Below, piece after piece: positions 7,893 to 15,551 of a stretch of 64,000 nucleotides of DNA (position 1 is the stretch's first letter; every line of letters starts with the position of its first letter). The DNA is from CAYWPG01 sp964460035 (lineage in GTDB: Bacteria; Pseudomonadota; Gammaproteobacteria; Nitrococcales; AK92). The translations under genes and the position numbers were made by a program. Location of the stretch: positions 22,643 to 86,642 of the forward strand of contig CAYWPG010000014.1 of assembly GCA_964460035.1 (NCBI GenBank), in the 5' to 3' direction. A model generated the notes under the pieces. It ran no database searches. It had not been told where the DNA came from and saw only the letters and a list, made by a program, of their open reading frames with translations.

Positions 7893-9974
7893 CTAGTCTA
7901 GCTGCGGCCGCCGCTCGCGCAGCGTGTTGACCACTGACTCCAGTGCCTTGTCGAACAGCTGGTTGGCATCGAGAATGCTGGCAACGCCCGCATCGAGCTC
8001 GCTCGCGACCTGCTCCGCGCGCTTATCGGCCAACTTGAAGCCGGCACGATTAACGAAAATCAACCGGTTGCCCTCGGCAAGGCGCGCCGAGAGCTTTGCG
8101 CGCATGACGCCCCGCTCGTCCCTGAACTCGAACCATGTCCCCTCGGGCAGTGCCTGCACCCGCGCCAGTGTCTCACTGAGCTGCGACGGCGCGGGCAGAA
8201 CGGGGGACTGGCCATCCACATTACACGCTGCCCGCGTTGGCCTGGCTGCATCGCGCGCGACCCCGGCACGGCCGGACAGCGCGCGGATATGCTCGGCTTC
8301 CAGCGCGTTGAACAGGCGCGTCATCTCAAAGGGATTGAAGAGAATGCTGTTCAGGCCCGTGCGCAAATCGTGCAGCAGCCCGGGGATCTCCATCAGCAAA
8401 TCCTTGCGCTCGCTCGCCCCGCTTTTCGGCTCAAGGCTCCAGAGCAGGCGATCCACCACGGCCAGCTGGCTGCGGAACACCTCGCTATGCGAGCCATCCT
8501 TGAGACAGCTGATGAACAACACCTTCGCCCAGCCGTCGAGCAGCAGCGTTCGCACCGCGTCGCTCAGTTGCCGCCCGCCTATGCGCCCGGCCAGCTCGGC
8601 ATCGACCAGCGCCCTGGCGGCGTCGACCTTGGCCTTGCCCTCCGCCGTTTGCCGGGTACGCTCCTCGATCAGCCGCGTCCGGGCGCGCTCCTCTTCGCGG
8701 AACTGCCGAAACTCCTGCAACAACTGCTCGAACAGCGCGGCATCGTCACTGAACTCATTCAGTATCCGGCCGACCACGTAATCGATCATGCGATACAGCG
8801 GATCGCGCTCGACGTTAACCGGCTCGCTCCAGCCCAAGGCCGCCTCCGCCAGTTCGTTGATCAGCAGGCGTGCTGGATGCTTGCGGTTACCGAAAAAGCC
8901 GCGATCGAGCAGGGCCAGCTTGAGCAAAGGAATCTGCAGGCGGGCGATCAGGGCCTTGATGGAGTGCGACAGGTTCGGATCATCGAGTATGGCCTCGAAC
9001 AGCAGCCCGACGATGTCGACGATATCGTCCTGGTCACGCGCCAGCATCTGCCGAGCCCCGCTGCGCTGCCGCAGGGCATGATCCAGCAACCCTTTGATAT
9101 CGCCATCGCTGGCCGCTGCGGCCTCCCCGGCCGCCTGCTGCAATATGGACAGCGCGGCCACTACCTCGTCGATACTGGCGGCAGGCGCATAACCGGTGCC
9201 CGTCCAGCGCTGGCGGGCGCCACCTCGATACTTCTGCGCCGCGAGCAAGTCGCGCAGCATCTCCGCCAGCTGGGGGCCTTGCTCGGCCGACGCGCTGGAG
9301 CAACCGGTCGCCTCGCCGTGCCCCCCAGGGACACCGAGTTCGGCAAGCAGGCCGTTCGCTTCCTCGTAGAGCCCGCTCAACTGCCCCATTACGTAGCGAT
9401 CGAACAACTTGAAGAGCACCAGACGCGCATTGATGTCCAGTTCGAGAATCGCTGCCGCGTCGCGAAACGAGGTGCAGATCTGCAGCGGGTCGAAGGGGTT
9501 ATTCAGCTCGGTAACGGTAACGGTCGGAAACAGAACGCCCAGGCGCGCTTGCAGCCGCTGGCAGTGGTGGCCGGCCCGGGTTCTAGCCTTGTCGACCATC
9601 GATTCGACGGCCACTGCGAGCTCGGGGTCGCCGGCTGGCTCCGGCTCTATCGTTCCCACTCGCCGGGCGTCCGCAGGGCGCGCGACCAGCGCGCGAAAGC
9701 GCGCCATTATCTCCTGCTGAAAGCGCTCTTCGAGCTCGCGCCGCTTCAGCCGCAGCTGCCGCATGGCATCAAAGTAGCCGCCATGCGCGGCGCCCGCCTC
9801 GACCCGACCGGAAAGGTCGAACAGCGCGTCATCGGCCTGGTCCAGCATGTGCCTGAGCATGGCCAGCAGGCGCTTGAAGCCCAGCTGGCGTAGGCGATCG
9901 TAGTAATCGCGGCCGGCGGCGCGGTATGCCCGGCGCGCATTCTCGAGGTACACGATCTTGTTGTCCGAGCCCAT
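7893..9974 (-). CDS. DUF1631 family protein, large helical protein of unknown function
   Basis: The 693-residue, highly charged, mostly helical protein has no signal peptide or membrane segment. I recognise the DUF1631 layout: an N-terminal helical block (YYDRLRQLGFKRLLAMLRHMLDQADDALFDL), a central SRLQIPLLKLALLD-like core (here ARLQIPLLKLALLDRGFF, HPARLLINELAEAA) and a C-terminal segment (GTWFEFRDERGVMRAKLSARL) that looks like a small beta fold, possibly PilZ-like. No catalytic motif is visible. The family is widespread in gammaproteobacteria and functionally uncharacterised as far as I know. Long open frames on the opposite strand are codon-bias shadows. It is probably monocistronic, with a divergent promoter region shared with fbaB. 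Confidence 0.75.
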   Translation of the reverse strand: MGSDNKIVYLENARRAYRAAGRDYYDRLRQLGFKRLLAMLRHMLDQADDALFDLSGRVEAGAAHGGYFDAMRQLRLKRRELEERFQQEIMARFRALVARPADARRVGTIEPEPAGDPELAVAVESMVDKARTRAGHHCQRLQARLGVLFPTVTVTELNNPFDPLQICTSFRDAAAILELDINARLVLFKLFDRYVMGQLSGLYEEANGLLAELGVPGGHGEATGCSSASAEQGPQLAEMLRDLLAAQKYRGGARQRWTGTGYAPAASIDEVVAALSILQQAAGEAAAASDGDIKGLLDHALRQRSGARQMLARDQDDIVDIVGLLFEAILDDPNLSHSIKALIARLQIPLLKLALLDRGFFGNRKHPARLLINELAEAALGWSEPVNVERDPLYRMIDYVVGRILNEFSDDAALFEQLLQEFRQFREEERARTRLIEERTRQTAEGKAKVDAARALVDAELAGRIGGRQLSDAVRTLLLDGWAKVLFISCLKDGSHSEVFRSQLAVVDRLLWSLEPKSGASERKDLLMEIPGLLHDLRTGLNSILFNPFEMTRLFNALEAEHIRALSGRAGVARDAARPTRAACNVDGQSPVLPAPSQLSETLARVQALPEGTWFEFRDERGVMRAKLSARLAEGNRLIFVNRAGFKLADKRAEQVASELDAGVASILDANQLFDKALESVVNTLRERRPQLD

Positions 9975-10376
9975 CGCCGGCCCCCTCGTTGCCCGGATGC
10001 AATTGTAGCCCTATACAGGATCTATGCAGACGAGATAGTGATTATCATCCCATTTAGTTGGTCGCGGAAACACTGAATCGCAACCTGCGCAGTGCCGGAA
10101 CGCATAAAAAAATCTATAATTCCCCACGGCTTAGCATCGTCAACGTGGTGGCGGCACGCAGGAGGCATGGAAACGGCCTCGTACGCTGGCTTGCGGCTGC
10201 GTTAGCGAACAGTGCCTGGCCTGCCCGCCGTGACGCGGGAGCAGACGATTTCCGAAGCCCCGCCAGCGCACGAAGGGACGCGAGCAGACTCTAAGAAGAA
10301 ACTATCCGCAGCATCGGCTCCAGGGCTTGCTTTAACAGGCTGGACATACCGGTGCAGAAAACAATGGAGGAATACG
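9975..10376. other. 400-base divergent intergenic region, fbaB leader
   Basis: No convincing gene is present between the DUF1631 gene and fbaB. It contains an AT-rich patch (about 10100-10125) with a perfect TATAAT, some 250 bases upstream of the fbaB start, implying a long untranslated leader if that promoter is used. I see no strong terminator-like hairpin in the leader. Confidence 0.5.
10115..10120 (+). promoter_or_regulatory. Candidate -10 element for fbaB
   Basis: A perfect TATAAT lies in an A-rich stretch. No good TTGACA-like hexamer sits 16-18 bases upstream, so this may be an activator-dependent promoter or a chance match. Confidence 0.35.
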
Positions 10377-11429
10377 ATGACCGATATTGTGTCGCTGCTG
10401 GGAGATGAAGCCGACTCCCTGCTATCGCACCGCTGTGAAGGCATCCCCAGCAGCATGTTGCACCTGCCGGGCCCGAACTGGGTAGACGAGGTGGTTGCGC
10501 AGAAGGATCGCAAGCCCAGCGTACTGCGCAATCTGCAGGCGATGTTCGATCATGGCCGCCTCGCGGGCACCGGCTACCTGTCGATTCTTCCGGTAGACCA
10601 GGGCGTAGAGCATTCCGGGGCCGCCTCGTTCGCTCCGAACCCCGAGTACTTCGATCCGGAGAACATCGTCAAGCTCGCCATCGAGGGCGGCTGCAATGCC
10701 GTGGCCTCCACGCTCGGCGTTCTGAGCTCGGTGGCCCGCCGCTACGCGCACCGGATTCCGTTCATCGTCAAGATCAACCACAACGAGCTGCTCACCTACC
10801 CCAACATTCACGACCAGACCCTGTTCGCCAGCGTGCAGCAGGCCTTCGACATGGGTGCAGTGGCGATAGGCGCGACCATTTACTTCGGCGCGCCGGAGTC
10901 GCGGCGGCAGATCCAGGAGATCAGCGAGGCGTTCGCCCTGGCTCACGAGCTGGGCATGGCCACCATCCTGTGGGCGTACACCCGCAACGAAGCCTTCAAG
11001 AAAGACGGGGTGGACTACCACGTCTCGGCCGACCTCACCGGACAGGCCAATCACCTGGCGGCCACGATCAATGCCGACATCATCAAGCAGAAGCAGGCCG
11101 AGAATAACGGCGGCTACACCGCGCTCAACTTCGGCAAGACCCACAAGCGAGTCTACAGCGAGCTGACCTCCGATCACCCGATCGACTTGAACCGCTACCA
11201 GGTCGCGAACTGCTACATGGGCCGCGCTGGGCTGATCAACTCCGGCGGCGGCTCCAGCGGCGAGAGCGATCTGGCGCAGGCGGTGCGTACGGCCGTGATC
11301 AACAAGCGGGCCGGCGGCATGGGGCTGATCTCCGGACGCAAGGCGTTCCAACGGCCGATGAAGGAAGGCGTTGCCCTGCTCAACGCGATCCAGGACGTTT
11401 ACCTGGACTCGAGCATTACCATCGCCTGA
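10377..11429 (+). CDS. fbaB: Class I fructose-bisphosphate aldolase, DhnA/FbaB type
   Basis: It cleaves fructose-1,6-bisphosphate to dihydroxyacetone phosphate and glyceraldehyde-3-phosphate (and the reverse) by a Schiff-base mechanism, without metal. The 350-residue protein closely follows E. coli FbaB as I remember it: STLGVLS, KINHNELL, QANHLAATINADIIKQK, RYQVANCYMGRAGLINSGG, AVRTAVINKRAGGMGLI and GRKAFQRP. The start is chosen because GGAGG lies 6 bases upstream of the ATG. An in-frame GTG 165 bases earlier gives a non-family extension. A strong hairpin follows the stop. In many gammaproteobacteria the class I enzyme serves gluconeogenic growth (knowledge, not visible here). Confidence 0.92.
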   Translation: MTDIVSLLGDEADSLLSHRCEGIPSSMLHLPGPNWVDEVVAQKDRKPSVLRNLQAMFDHGRLAGTGYLSILPVDQGVEHSGAASFAPNPEYFDPENIVKLAIEGGCNAVASTLGVLSSVARRYAHRIPFIVKINHNELLTYPNIHDQTLFASVQQAFDMGAVAIGATIYFGAPESRRQIQEISEAFALAHELGMATILWAYTRNEAFKKDGVDYHVSADLTGQANHLAATINADIIKQKQAENNGGYTALNFGKTHKRVYSELTSDHPIDLNRYQVANCYMGRAGLINSGGGSSGESDLAQAVRTAVINKRAGGMGLISGRKAFQRPMKEGVALLNAIQDVYLDSSITIA

Positions 11430-11450
11430 TCGTACCGGTCACACCGGCTC

Positions 11451-11485
11451 GCGAGCGGGAACGGGGTTCGCCCGGTCCCGCTCGC
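11451..11485 (+). terminator. GC-rich hairpin downstream of fbaB
   Basis: A perfect 10-bp stem (11451-11460 with 11476-11485) encloses a loop with an internal GGG-TTCG-CCC mini-hairpin. No U-run follows, so it may protect the 3' end or assist Rho rather than act as a classic intrinsic terminator. Confidence 0.4.
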
Positions 11486-11660
11486 CCGTTCCCGTTAGGG
11501 CTTCGCTCCTGCCGGGCCATCCTCGCAAGCCTCCGGCGTCCACGCGCCGCACCGTCTATTGTCCGGCTGGCTCAAGCCCCTCAAAGACCAGGGCGAAACG
11601 CGCTATGATCGCGGGCGCCACAGGCACCTCTCCAGCAACAGAGCGACTCGAGGATATATC

Positions 11661-12494
11661 ATGATCGATCCCGCCGTAGTGCAGGCAGACGTCGCGCGAG
11701 CATTGGCGGAAGACGTGGGCAGCGGCGACCTGACCGCCGAGCTGATCCCCGCCGACAAGCGCAGCCGAGCCCGCGTGATCAGCCGCGAGGCCGCGATAAT
11801 CTGCGGTCGGCAGTGGTTCGATGAGGTCTTCCGCCAGCTAGATGCGGACGTACAAATCGAATGGCTGGTAAGCGACGGCGAACAAGTGCGGCCTGACCAG
11901 GAGCTGTGCCGGCTCAGCGGCCGCGCGCGCAGCCTGGTAACCGGCGAGCGCACGGCGCTCAACTTCCTGCAGACCCTTTCCGGGACCGCCACGACCGCCG
12001 GCGAGTATGCAAAAGCGGTTGCGGGCAGCCGCACGCGCATTCTCGATACTCGCAAAACGATCCCCGGACTGCGGCTGGCGCAAAAATACGCCGTCACCTG
12101 CGGCGGCTGCCACAACCACCGCATCGGCCTTTTCGACGCGATCCTGATCAAAGAGAACCACATCCACGCCGCGGGCTCGATTACGGCGGCAGTGCAGCGG
12201 GCGCGCCAGCTTCACCCCGGCGTGCAGCTGGAAGTCGAAGTAGAGAGCTTGCAGGAGCTCGAGGAAGCGTTGGCGGCGCAACCAGATATCGTGATGCTGG
12301 ATGAGTTCGGCCTGGACGAGATGCGCCAAGCCGTGCAGATGGCAACCGGCAAGGTCAAACTGGAAATCTCCGGCAGCGTCTCGCTGGAGCGCCTGCCCGA
12401 GCTGGTCGCCACCGGCGTAGACTATATTTCGGTAGGCGCGATCACCAAGCACCTGCGGGCCGTGGATCTATCCATGCGCATAGTCGACGCATAG
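11661..12494 (+). CDS. nadC: Nicotinate-nucleotide pyrophosphorylase (carboxylating)
   Basis: QPRTase converts quinolinate and PRPP to nicotinate mononucleotide, the last step of de novo pyridine-ring synthesis for NAD. The 277 residues have the family motifs: EDVGSGDLTA near residue 16, ERTALNFLQTLSGTAT near residue 99, DTRKTIPGLR near residue 130, the CGGCHNHRIGLFDAILIKENH block near residue 150, EVEVESLQE, and VDYISVGAITK near the C-terminus. The ATG has AGGA 6 bases upstream. nadA and nadB are not in the window. A strong bidirectional terminator separates it from the convergent rpsT. Confidence 0.96.
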   Translation: MIDPAVVQADVARALAEDVGSGDLTAELIPADKRSRARVISREAAIICGRQWFDEVFRQLDADVQIEWLVSDGEQVRPDQELCRLSGRARSLVTGERTALNFLQTLSGTATTAGEYAKAVAGSRTRILDTRKTIPGLRLAQKYAVTCGGCHNHRIGLFDAILIKENHIHAAGSITAAVQRARQLHPGVQLEVEVESLQELEEALAAQPDIVMLDEFGLDEMRQAVQMATGKVKLEISGSVSLERLPELVATGVDYISVGAITKHLRAVDLSMRIVDA

Positions 12495-12524
12495 CAGGCG
12501 CCGCCCCGCCATGGCGCACCAAAT

Positions 12525-12553
12525 AAAAACGCCGGCTCTTGCCGGCGTTTTTT
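12525..12553. terminator. Bidirectional intrinsic terminator between nadC and rpsT
   Basis: An A-run, then a GCCGGC stem, a TCTT loop, GCCGGC and a T-run. It is symmetric, so it can terminate both convergent genes. Confidence 0.9.
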
Positions 12554-12570
12554 CGTGATCGTTGCGGCCC

Positions 12571-12837
12571 TTACGCCTGCATCGCACGCAGATGCTGATT
12601 CAGGCGGCTCTTGTGACGAGCGGCCTTATTCTTGTGAATAAGCCCCTTGCCCGCCATAGAGTCGATGATCGGGACGGCTGCCTTGTAAGCGGCCTCAGCC
12701 TGCGCCTTGTCACCAGCCTCGATCGCGCGAACTACCTTCTTGATGTAGGTCCGCAACATGGAACGACGGGCCTGGTTGTGCTGGCGGCGCTTCTCCGCTT
12801 GCCGGGCACGTTTCTTTGCAGAGGCAATATTAGCCAA
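12571..12837 (-). CDS. rpsT: 30S ribosomal protein S20
   Basis: S20 is an 88-residue basic helical protein that binds 16S rRNA early in 30S assembly. The sequence (MANIASAKKRARQAEKRR..., GKGLIHKNKAARHKSRLN) is typical. The start codon is TTG, preceded by AGGAG with 7-base spacing. E. coli rpsT also starts with UUG, and that codon matters for S20 autoregulation, so similar control is plausible here (inference). A good sigma70-type promoter lies about 60 bases upstream and a terminator follows. Confidence 0.97.
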   Translation of the reverse strand: MANIASAKKRARQAEKRRQHNQARRSMLRTYIKKVVRAIEAGDKAQAEAAYKAAVPIIDSMAGKGLIHKNKAARHKSRLNQHLRAMQA

Positions 12838-12879
12838 GGCTGGACTCCTAGCATACCGTTGCTTGCCGAAAGGCTCGGT

Positions 12880-12908
12880 AATATGCAGAGCGTCGCGCTT
12901 TTTGTCAA
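12880..12908 (-). promoter_or_regulatory. Sigma70-type promoter of rpsT
   Basis: On the minus strand, a perfect TTGACA (12903-12908) is followed after 17 bases by CATATT (12880-12885, 4 of 6 matches). Confidence 0.6.
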
Positions 12909-12992
12909 CCTCGTTTGCCTACCCGTGCATAGGTTAACGGCCCGAAAGGCAGTATGATCGTCGCTCGCGTCCGTTGGAGCAGCCGCCGCATT

Positions 12993-14555
12993 ATGAAGAG
13001 AAAAGGCCTCCTGCAAGCCATAGCCACTTTTGGGTCGCTGACCTTCCTCTCCCGCATCCTGGGACTGGTGCGGGATATCGTCATCGGCACCGCCTTCGGA
13101 CCGGGCGCTGCCACCGACGCTTTCTTCGTGGCTTTCAAGATTCCTAACTTCATGCGCCGCCTGTTCGCCGAGGGCGCCTTCTCGCAAGCCTTCGTGCCGG
13201 TACTCTCCGAGTACAAGACACAGCGCGACAAGGACGAAGTGCGCAGCCTGGTGCAGCATACCGTGGGCGCGCTCGGCGCAGTACTGACGCTGGTAACGGT
13301 GCTGGGCATACTTGGCGCGCCGACGGTAGTCAGTCTGTTCGCGCCCGGTTTCAGCGGCGATCCATACAAGTACAACCTGGCGGTCGAACTGCTGCGCTTT
13401 ACCTTTCCCTACATATTATTCATCTCGCTGGTAGCATGCGCCGGCGGAGTGCTGAACACCTACGGCAGCTTCGGGCCGCCCGCGTTCGCACCGGTGCTGC
13501 TCAACCTCTCGCTGATCGCCGGAGCGCTCTGGGCCGGACCGTTCTTCGACGAGCCGATCAAGGCCTTGGGCGTAGCGGTACTGATTGCTGGCATTCTGCA
13601 GTTGCTGATGCAGCTGCCCTACGTGGCCTATCTGGGTTTGCTGAGCTGGCCCCGGCCGAACTGGAAAGATCCGGGAGTGCGCAAGATCCTGCGCCTGATG
13701 GCGCCAGCGATATTCGGCTCGTCGGTGGCTCAGATCAACCTGCTGGTGGACACCATTCTGGCCTCGTTCCTGATCACCGGCAGTGTCAGCTGGCTGTATT
13801 TCGCTGAGCGAATGGTCGATTTCCCCCTCGGTATTTTCGGCGTGGCTTTGGGCACCGTGCTGCTTCCGCGGCTGGCCAGCGAGCACGCCGCCAAGTCGCC
13901 CGAACAGTTCTCGCGCACGCTGGATTGGGGCCTGCAGCTGACGCTGCTAATTGCGGTTCCCGCCACGCTGGGGCTGGTCATGCTGGCCACGCCCATCCTC
14001 TCAACGCTCTTCCAGTACGGCGAGTTCGGCGCCAGCGATATTCATGCCGCCGCCATGAGTCTGAGCGCCTATGCACTGGGTCTTGCCGGATTCATAGTGG
14101 TGAAGGTCGCCGCCCCGGCGTACTTCGCTCGCCAGGATACGAAGACCCCGGTGAAATTCGCCTTCGTCAGCATGCTGCTGAACATGGTGCTCAGCGTCAC
14201 GGCCGTGCTGTGGTTGCGCGACACCGGCATCGGGCACGTCGGGCTTGCCTTCGCCACTGCCTGCTCCGCTATGCTCAACGCCGGCCTGCTCGTCTGGGGG
14301 CTGCGCCGCAGCGGCGTTTACCGGCCCGATGGCACATGGGCGATGCTGCTCGTCAGAGTGGCCTTGGCCGGAGCTTCAATGGCGGCGCTGCTTTATGTGC
14401 CGGCTACCAATAGCCATTGGTGGCTGGAGGGCAGTCCCGCGCAACGGGTACTCTACTTAGGCGGCTGGATTACGGTCGCGGCGCTGAGTTATGTCGGCAG
14501 CCTGGTGCTTTTGCGTTTGCCGTGGCAGCAATTGCGAGGCCCGGCGACCTCCTAA
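12993..14555 (+). CDS. murJ: Lipid II flippase, MOP superfamily
   Basis: MurJ moves lipid II across the inner membrane for peptidoglycan assembly, linking it functionally to the dcw cluster 32 kb away. It is a polytopic protein of about 520 residues, consistent with 14 membrane segments. Family landmarks are LLQAIATFGSLTFLSRILGLVRD at the N-terminus, GPGAATDAFFVAFKIPNFMRRLFAEGAFSQAFVPV, and FAERMVDFPLGIFGVALGTVLLP in the middle. The ATG giving MKRKGLLQ is preferred to an in-frame ATG 39 bases upstream because MurJ proteins begin about there. It diverges from rpsT and leads into ribF. Confidence 0.95.
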   Translation: MKRKGLLQAIATFGSLTFLSRILGLVRDIVIGTAFGPGAATDAFFVAFKIPNFMRRLFAEGAFSQAFVPVLSEYKTQRDKDEVRSLVQHTVGALGAVLTLVTVLGILGAPTVVSLFAPGFSGDPYKYNLAVELLRFTFPYILFISLVACAGGVLNTYGSFGPPAFAPVLLNLSLIAGALWAGPFFDEPIKALGVAVLIAGILQLLMQLPYVAYLGLLSWPRPNWKDPGVRKILRLMAPAIFGSSVAQINLLVDTILASFLITGSVSWLYFAERMVDFPLGIFGVALGTVLLPRLASEHAAKSPEQFSRTLDWGLQLTLLIAVPATLGLVMLATPILSTLFQYGEFGASDIHAAAMSLSAYALGLAGFIVVKVAAPAYFARQDTKTPVKFAFVSMLLNMVLSVTAVLWLRDTGIGHVGLAFATACSAMLNAGLLVWGLRRSGVYRPDGTWAMLLVRVALAGASMAALLYVPATNSHWWLEGSPAQRVLYLGGWITVAALSYVGSLVLLRLPWQQLRGPATS

Positions 14556-14572
14556 AAGCATACGAAAGCTTA

Positions 14573-14578
14573 TATAAT
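14573..14578 (+). promoter_or_regulatory. Candidate -10 element ahead of ribF
   Basis: A perfect TATAAT lies in the short AT-rich gap between murJ and ribF, about 25 bases from the ATG. No clear -35 hexamer is visible, so the ribF-ileS-lspA unit could also read through from murJ. Confidence 0.4.
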
Positions 14579-14603
14579 CACGCGATTTACAGGTTTCTCG
14601 CGA

Positions 14604-15536
14604 ATGGAGCTGATTAGAGGCCTCCACAACCTGCGACCGCGCCATCGAGGTGCTATCGCTACCATAGGCAATTTCGATGGCGTTCATAAAGGCCATCAAG
14701 CGATGCTGCAGCGGCTGCATGCGCAAGCCGAGCGCTTGGGTGGCGCGGTCACCGTAGTCACCTTCGAGCCGCAACCGCTAGAGCTTTTCCGGCCAGAGGC
14801 GGCTCCAGCGCGTCTGACCTCGCTGCGCGATAAGGTATTGCTGCTACGCACGCACGAAGTTGAGCGCGTGCTCTGCCTGCGCTTCAATGCCGCACTGGCC
14901 GCCATGGAGCCGCAGACCTTTATCGAGCGGGTGCTGCTGGACGGCCTGGGAGTGCGCTACCTGCTGGTCGGCGACGATTTTCGCTTCGGCGCCCAGCGGC
15001 GCGGCGATTACGCCATGCTGGAAGCCGCTGCCAAGCAACACGGTTTTGAGCTCGAGCGCATGGGCACGGTAGCCGCTGGCGGCGAGCGCATCAGCAGCAC
15101 CCGGGTGCGGACCGAGCTCGCGGCAGGCAACCTGGATGCGGCGGCAGCCCTGTTAGGGCGACGCTACGCCATTTCCGGCCGGGTAATCCGCGGCAAGGCG
15201 CTGGGGCGTACGCTTGGGTACCCGACGGCGAATATCGGCTTCCACGGCTTGGTACCGGCCATGACCGGCATTTTCGCAGTGCGCGTGCATGGGCTGGATC
15301 GGGTTTATCATGGTGCGGCCAGCCTGGGCTATCGCCCCACCGTGAATGGGCGTCGGCCGCTGCTGGAAGTGTATCTGCTCGACTTCAGCGGCGACCTGTA
15401 CGGGCGCCACCTTACAGTCGAATTCCTTCAGCGTCTTCGCGACGAGGAACGTTTCGAGTCGTTGGAGGCACTAAAAGCACAGATGGCCATCGATATCGAA
15501 AGGACGCGGGCGGTATTCGCCAGCCTGGACCAATGA
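14604..15536 (+). CDS. ribF: Bifunctional riboflavin kinase / FAD synthetase
   Basis: RibF phosphorylates riboflavin to FMN and adenylylates FMN to FAD. The N-terminal FAD synthetase domain has IGNFDGVHKGHQ near residue 21 (HxGH-type nucleotidyltransferase motif), FEPQP near 55 and SSTRVR near 160. The C-terminal riboflavin kinase domain has GRTLGYPTANI near 203, YHGAASLGYRPT and LEVYLLDFSGDLYG. Its 310 residues are the usual length. ileS starts 15 bases after its stop. The ribF-ileS-lspA-ispH order is a classic gammaproteobacterial operon. Confidence 0.96.
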   Translation: MELIRGLHNLRPRHRGAIATIGNFDGVHKGHQAMLQRLHAQAERLGGAVTVVTFEPQPLELFRPEAAPARLTSLRDKVLLLRTHEVERVLCLRFNAALAAMEPQTFIERVLLDGLGVRYLLVGDDFRFGAQRRGDYAMLEAAAKQHGFELERMGTVAAGGERISSTRVRTELAAGNLDAAAALLGRRYAISGRVIRGKALGRTLGYPTANIGFHGLVPAMTGIFAVRVHGLDRVYHGAASLGYRPTVNGRRPLLEVYLLDFSGDLYGRHLTVEFLQRLRDEERFESLEALKAQMAIDIERTRAVFASLDQ

Positions 15537-15551
15537 ACGGGAACCGATGAA

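Noticed and set aside
8289..9893. 534-codon frame antisense to the DUF1631 gene
   Set aside because: It is a typical shadow of a GC-rich gene: composition is dominated by Gln, Arg and His, with no domain resemblance. The DUF1631 frame on the other strand is coherent.
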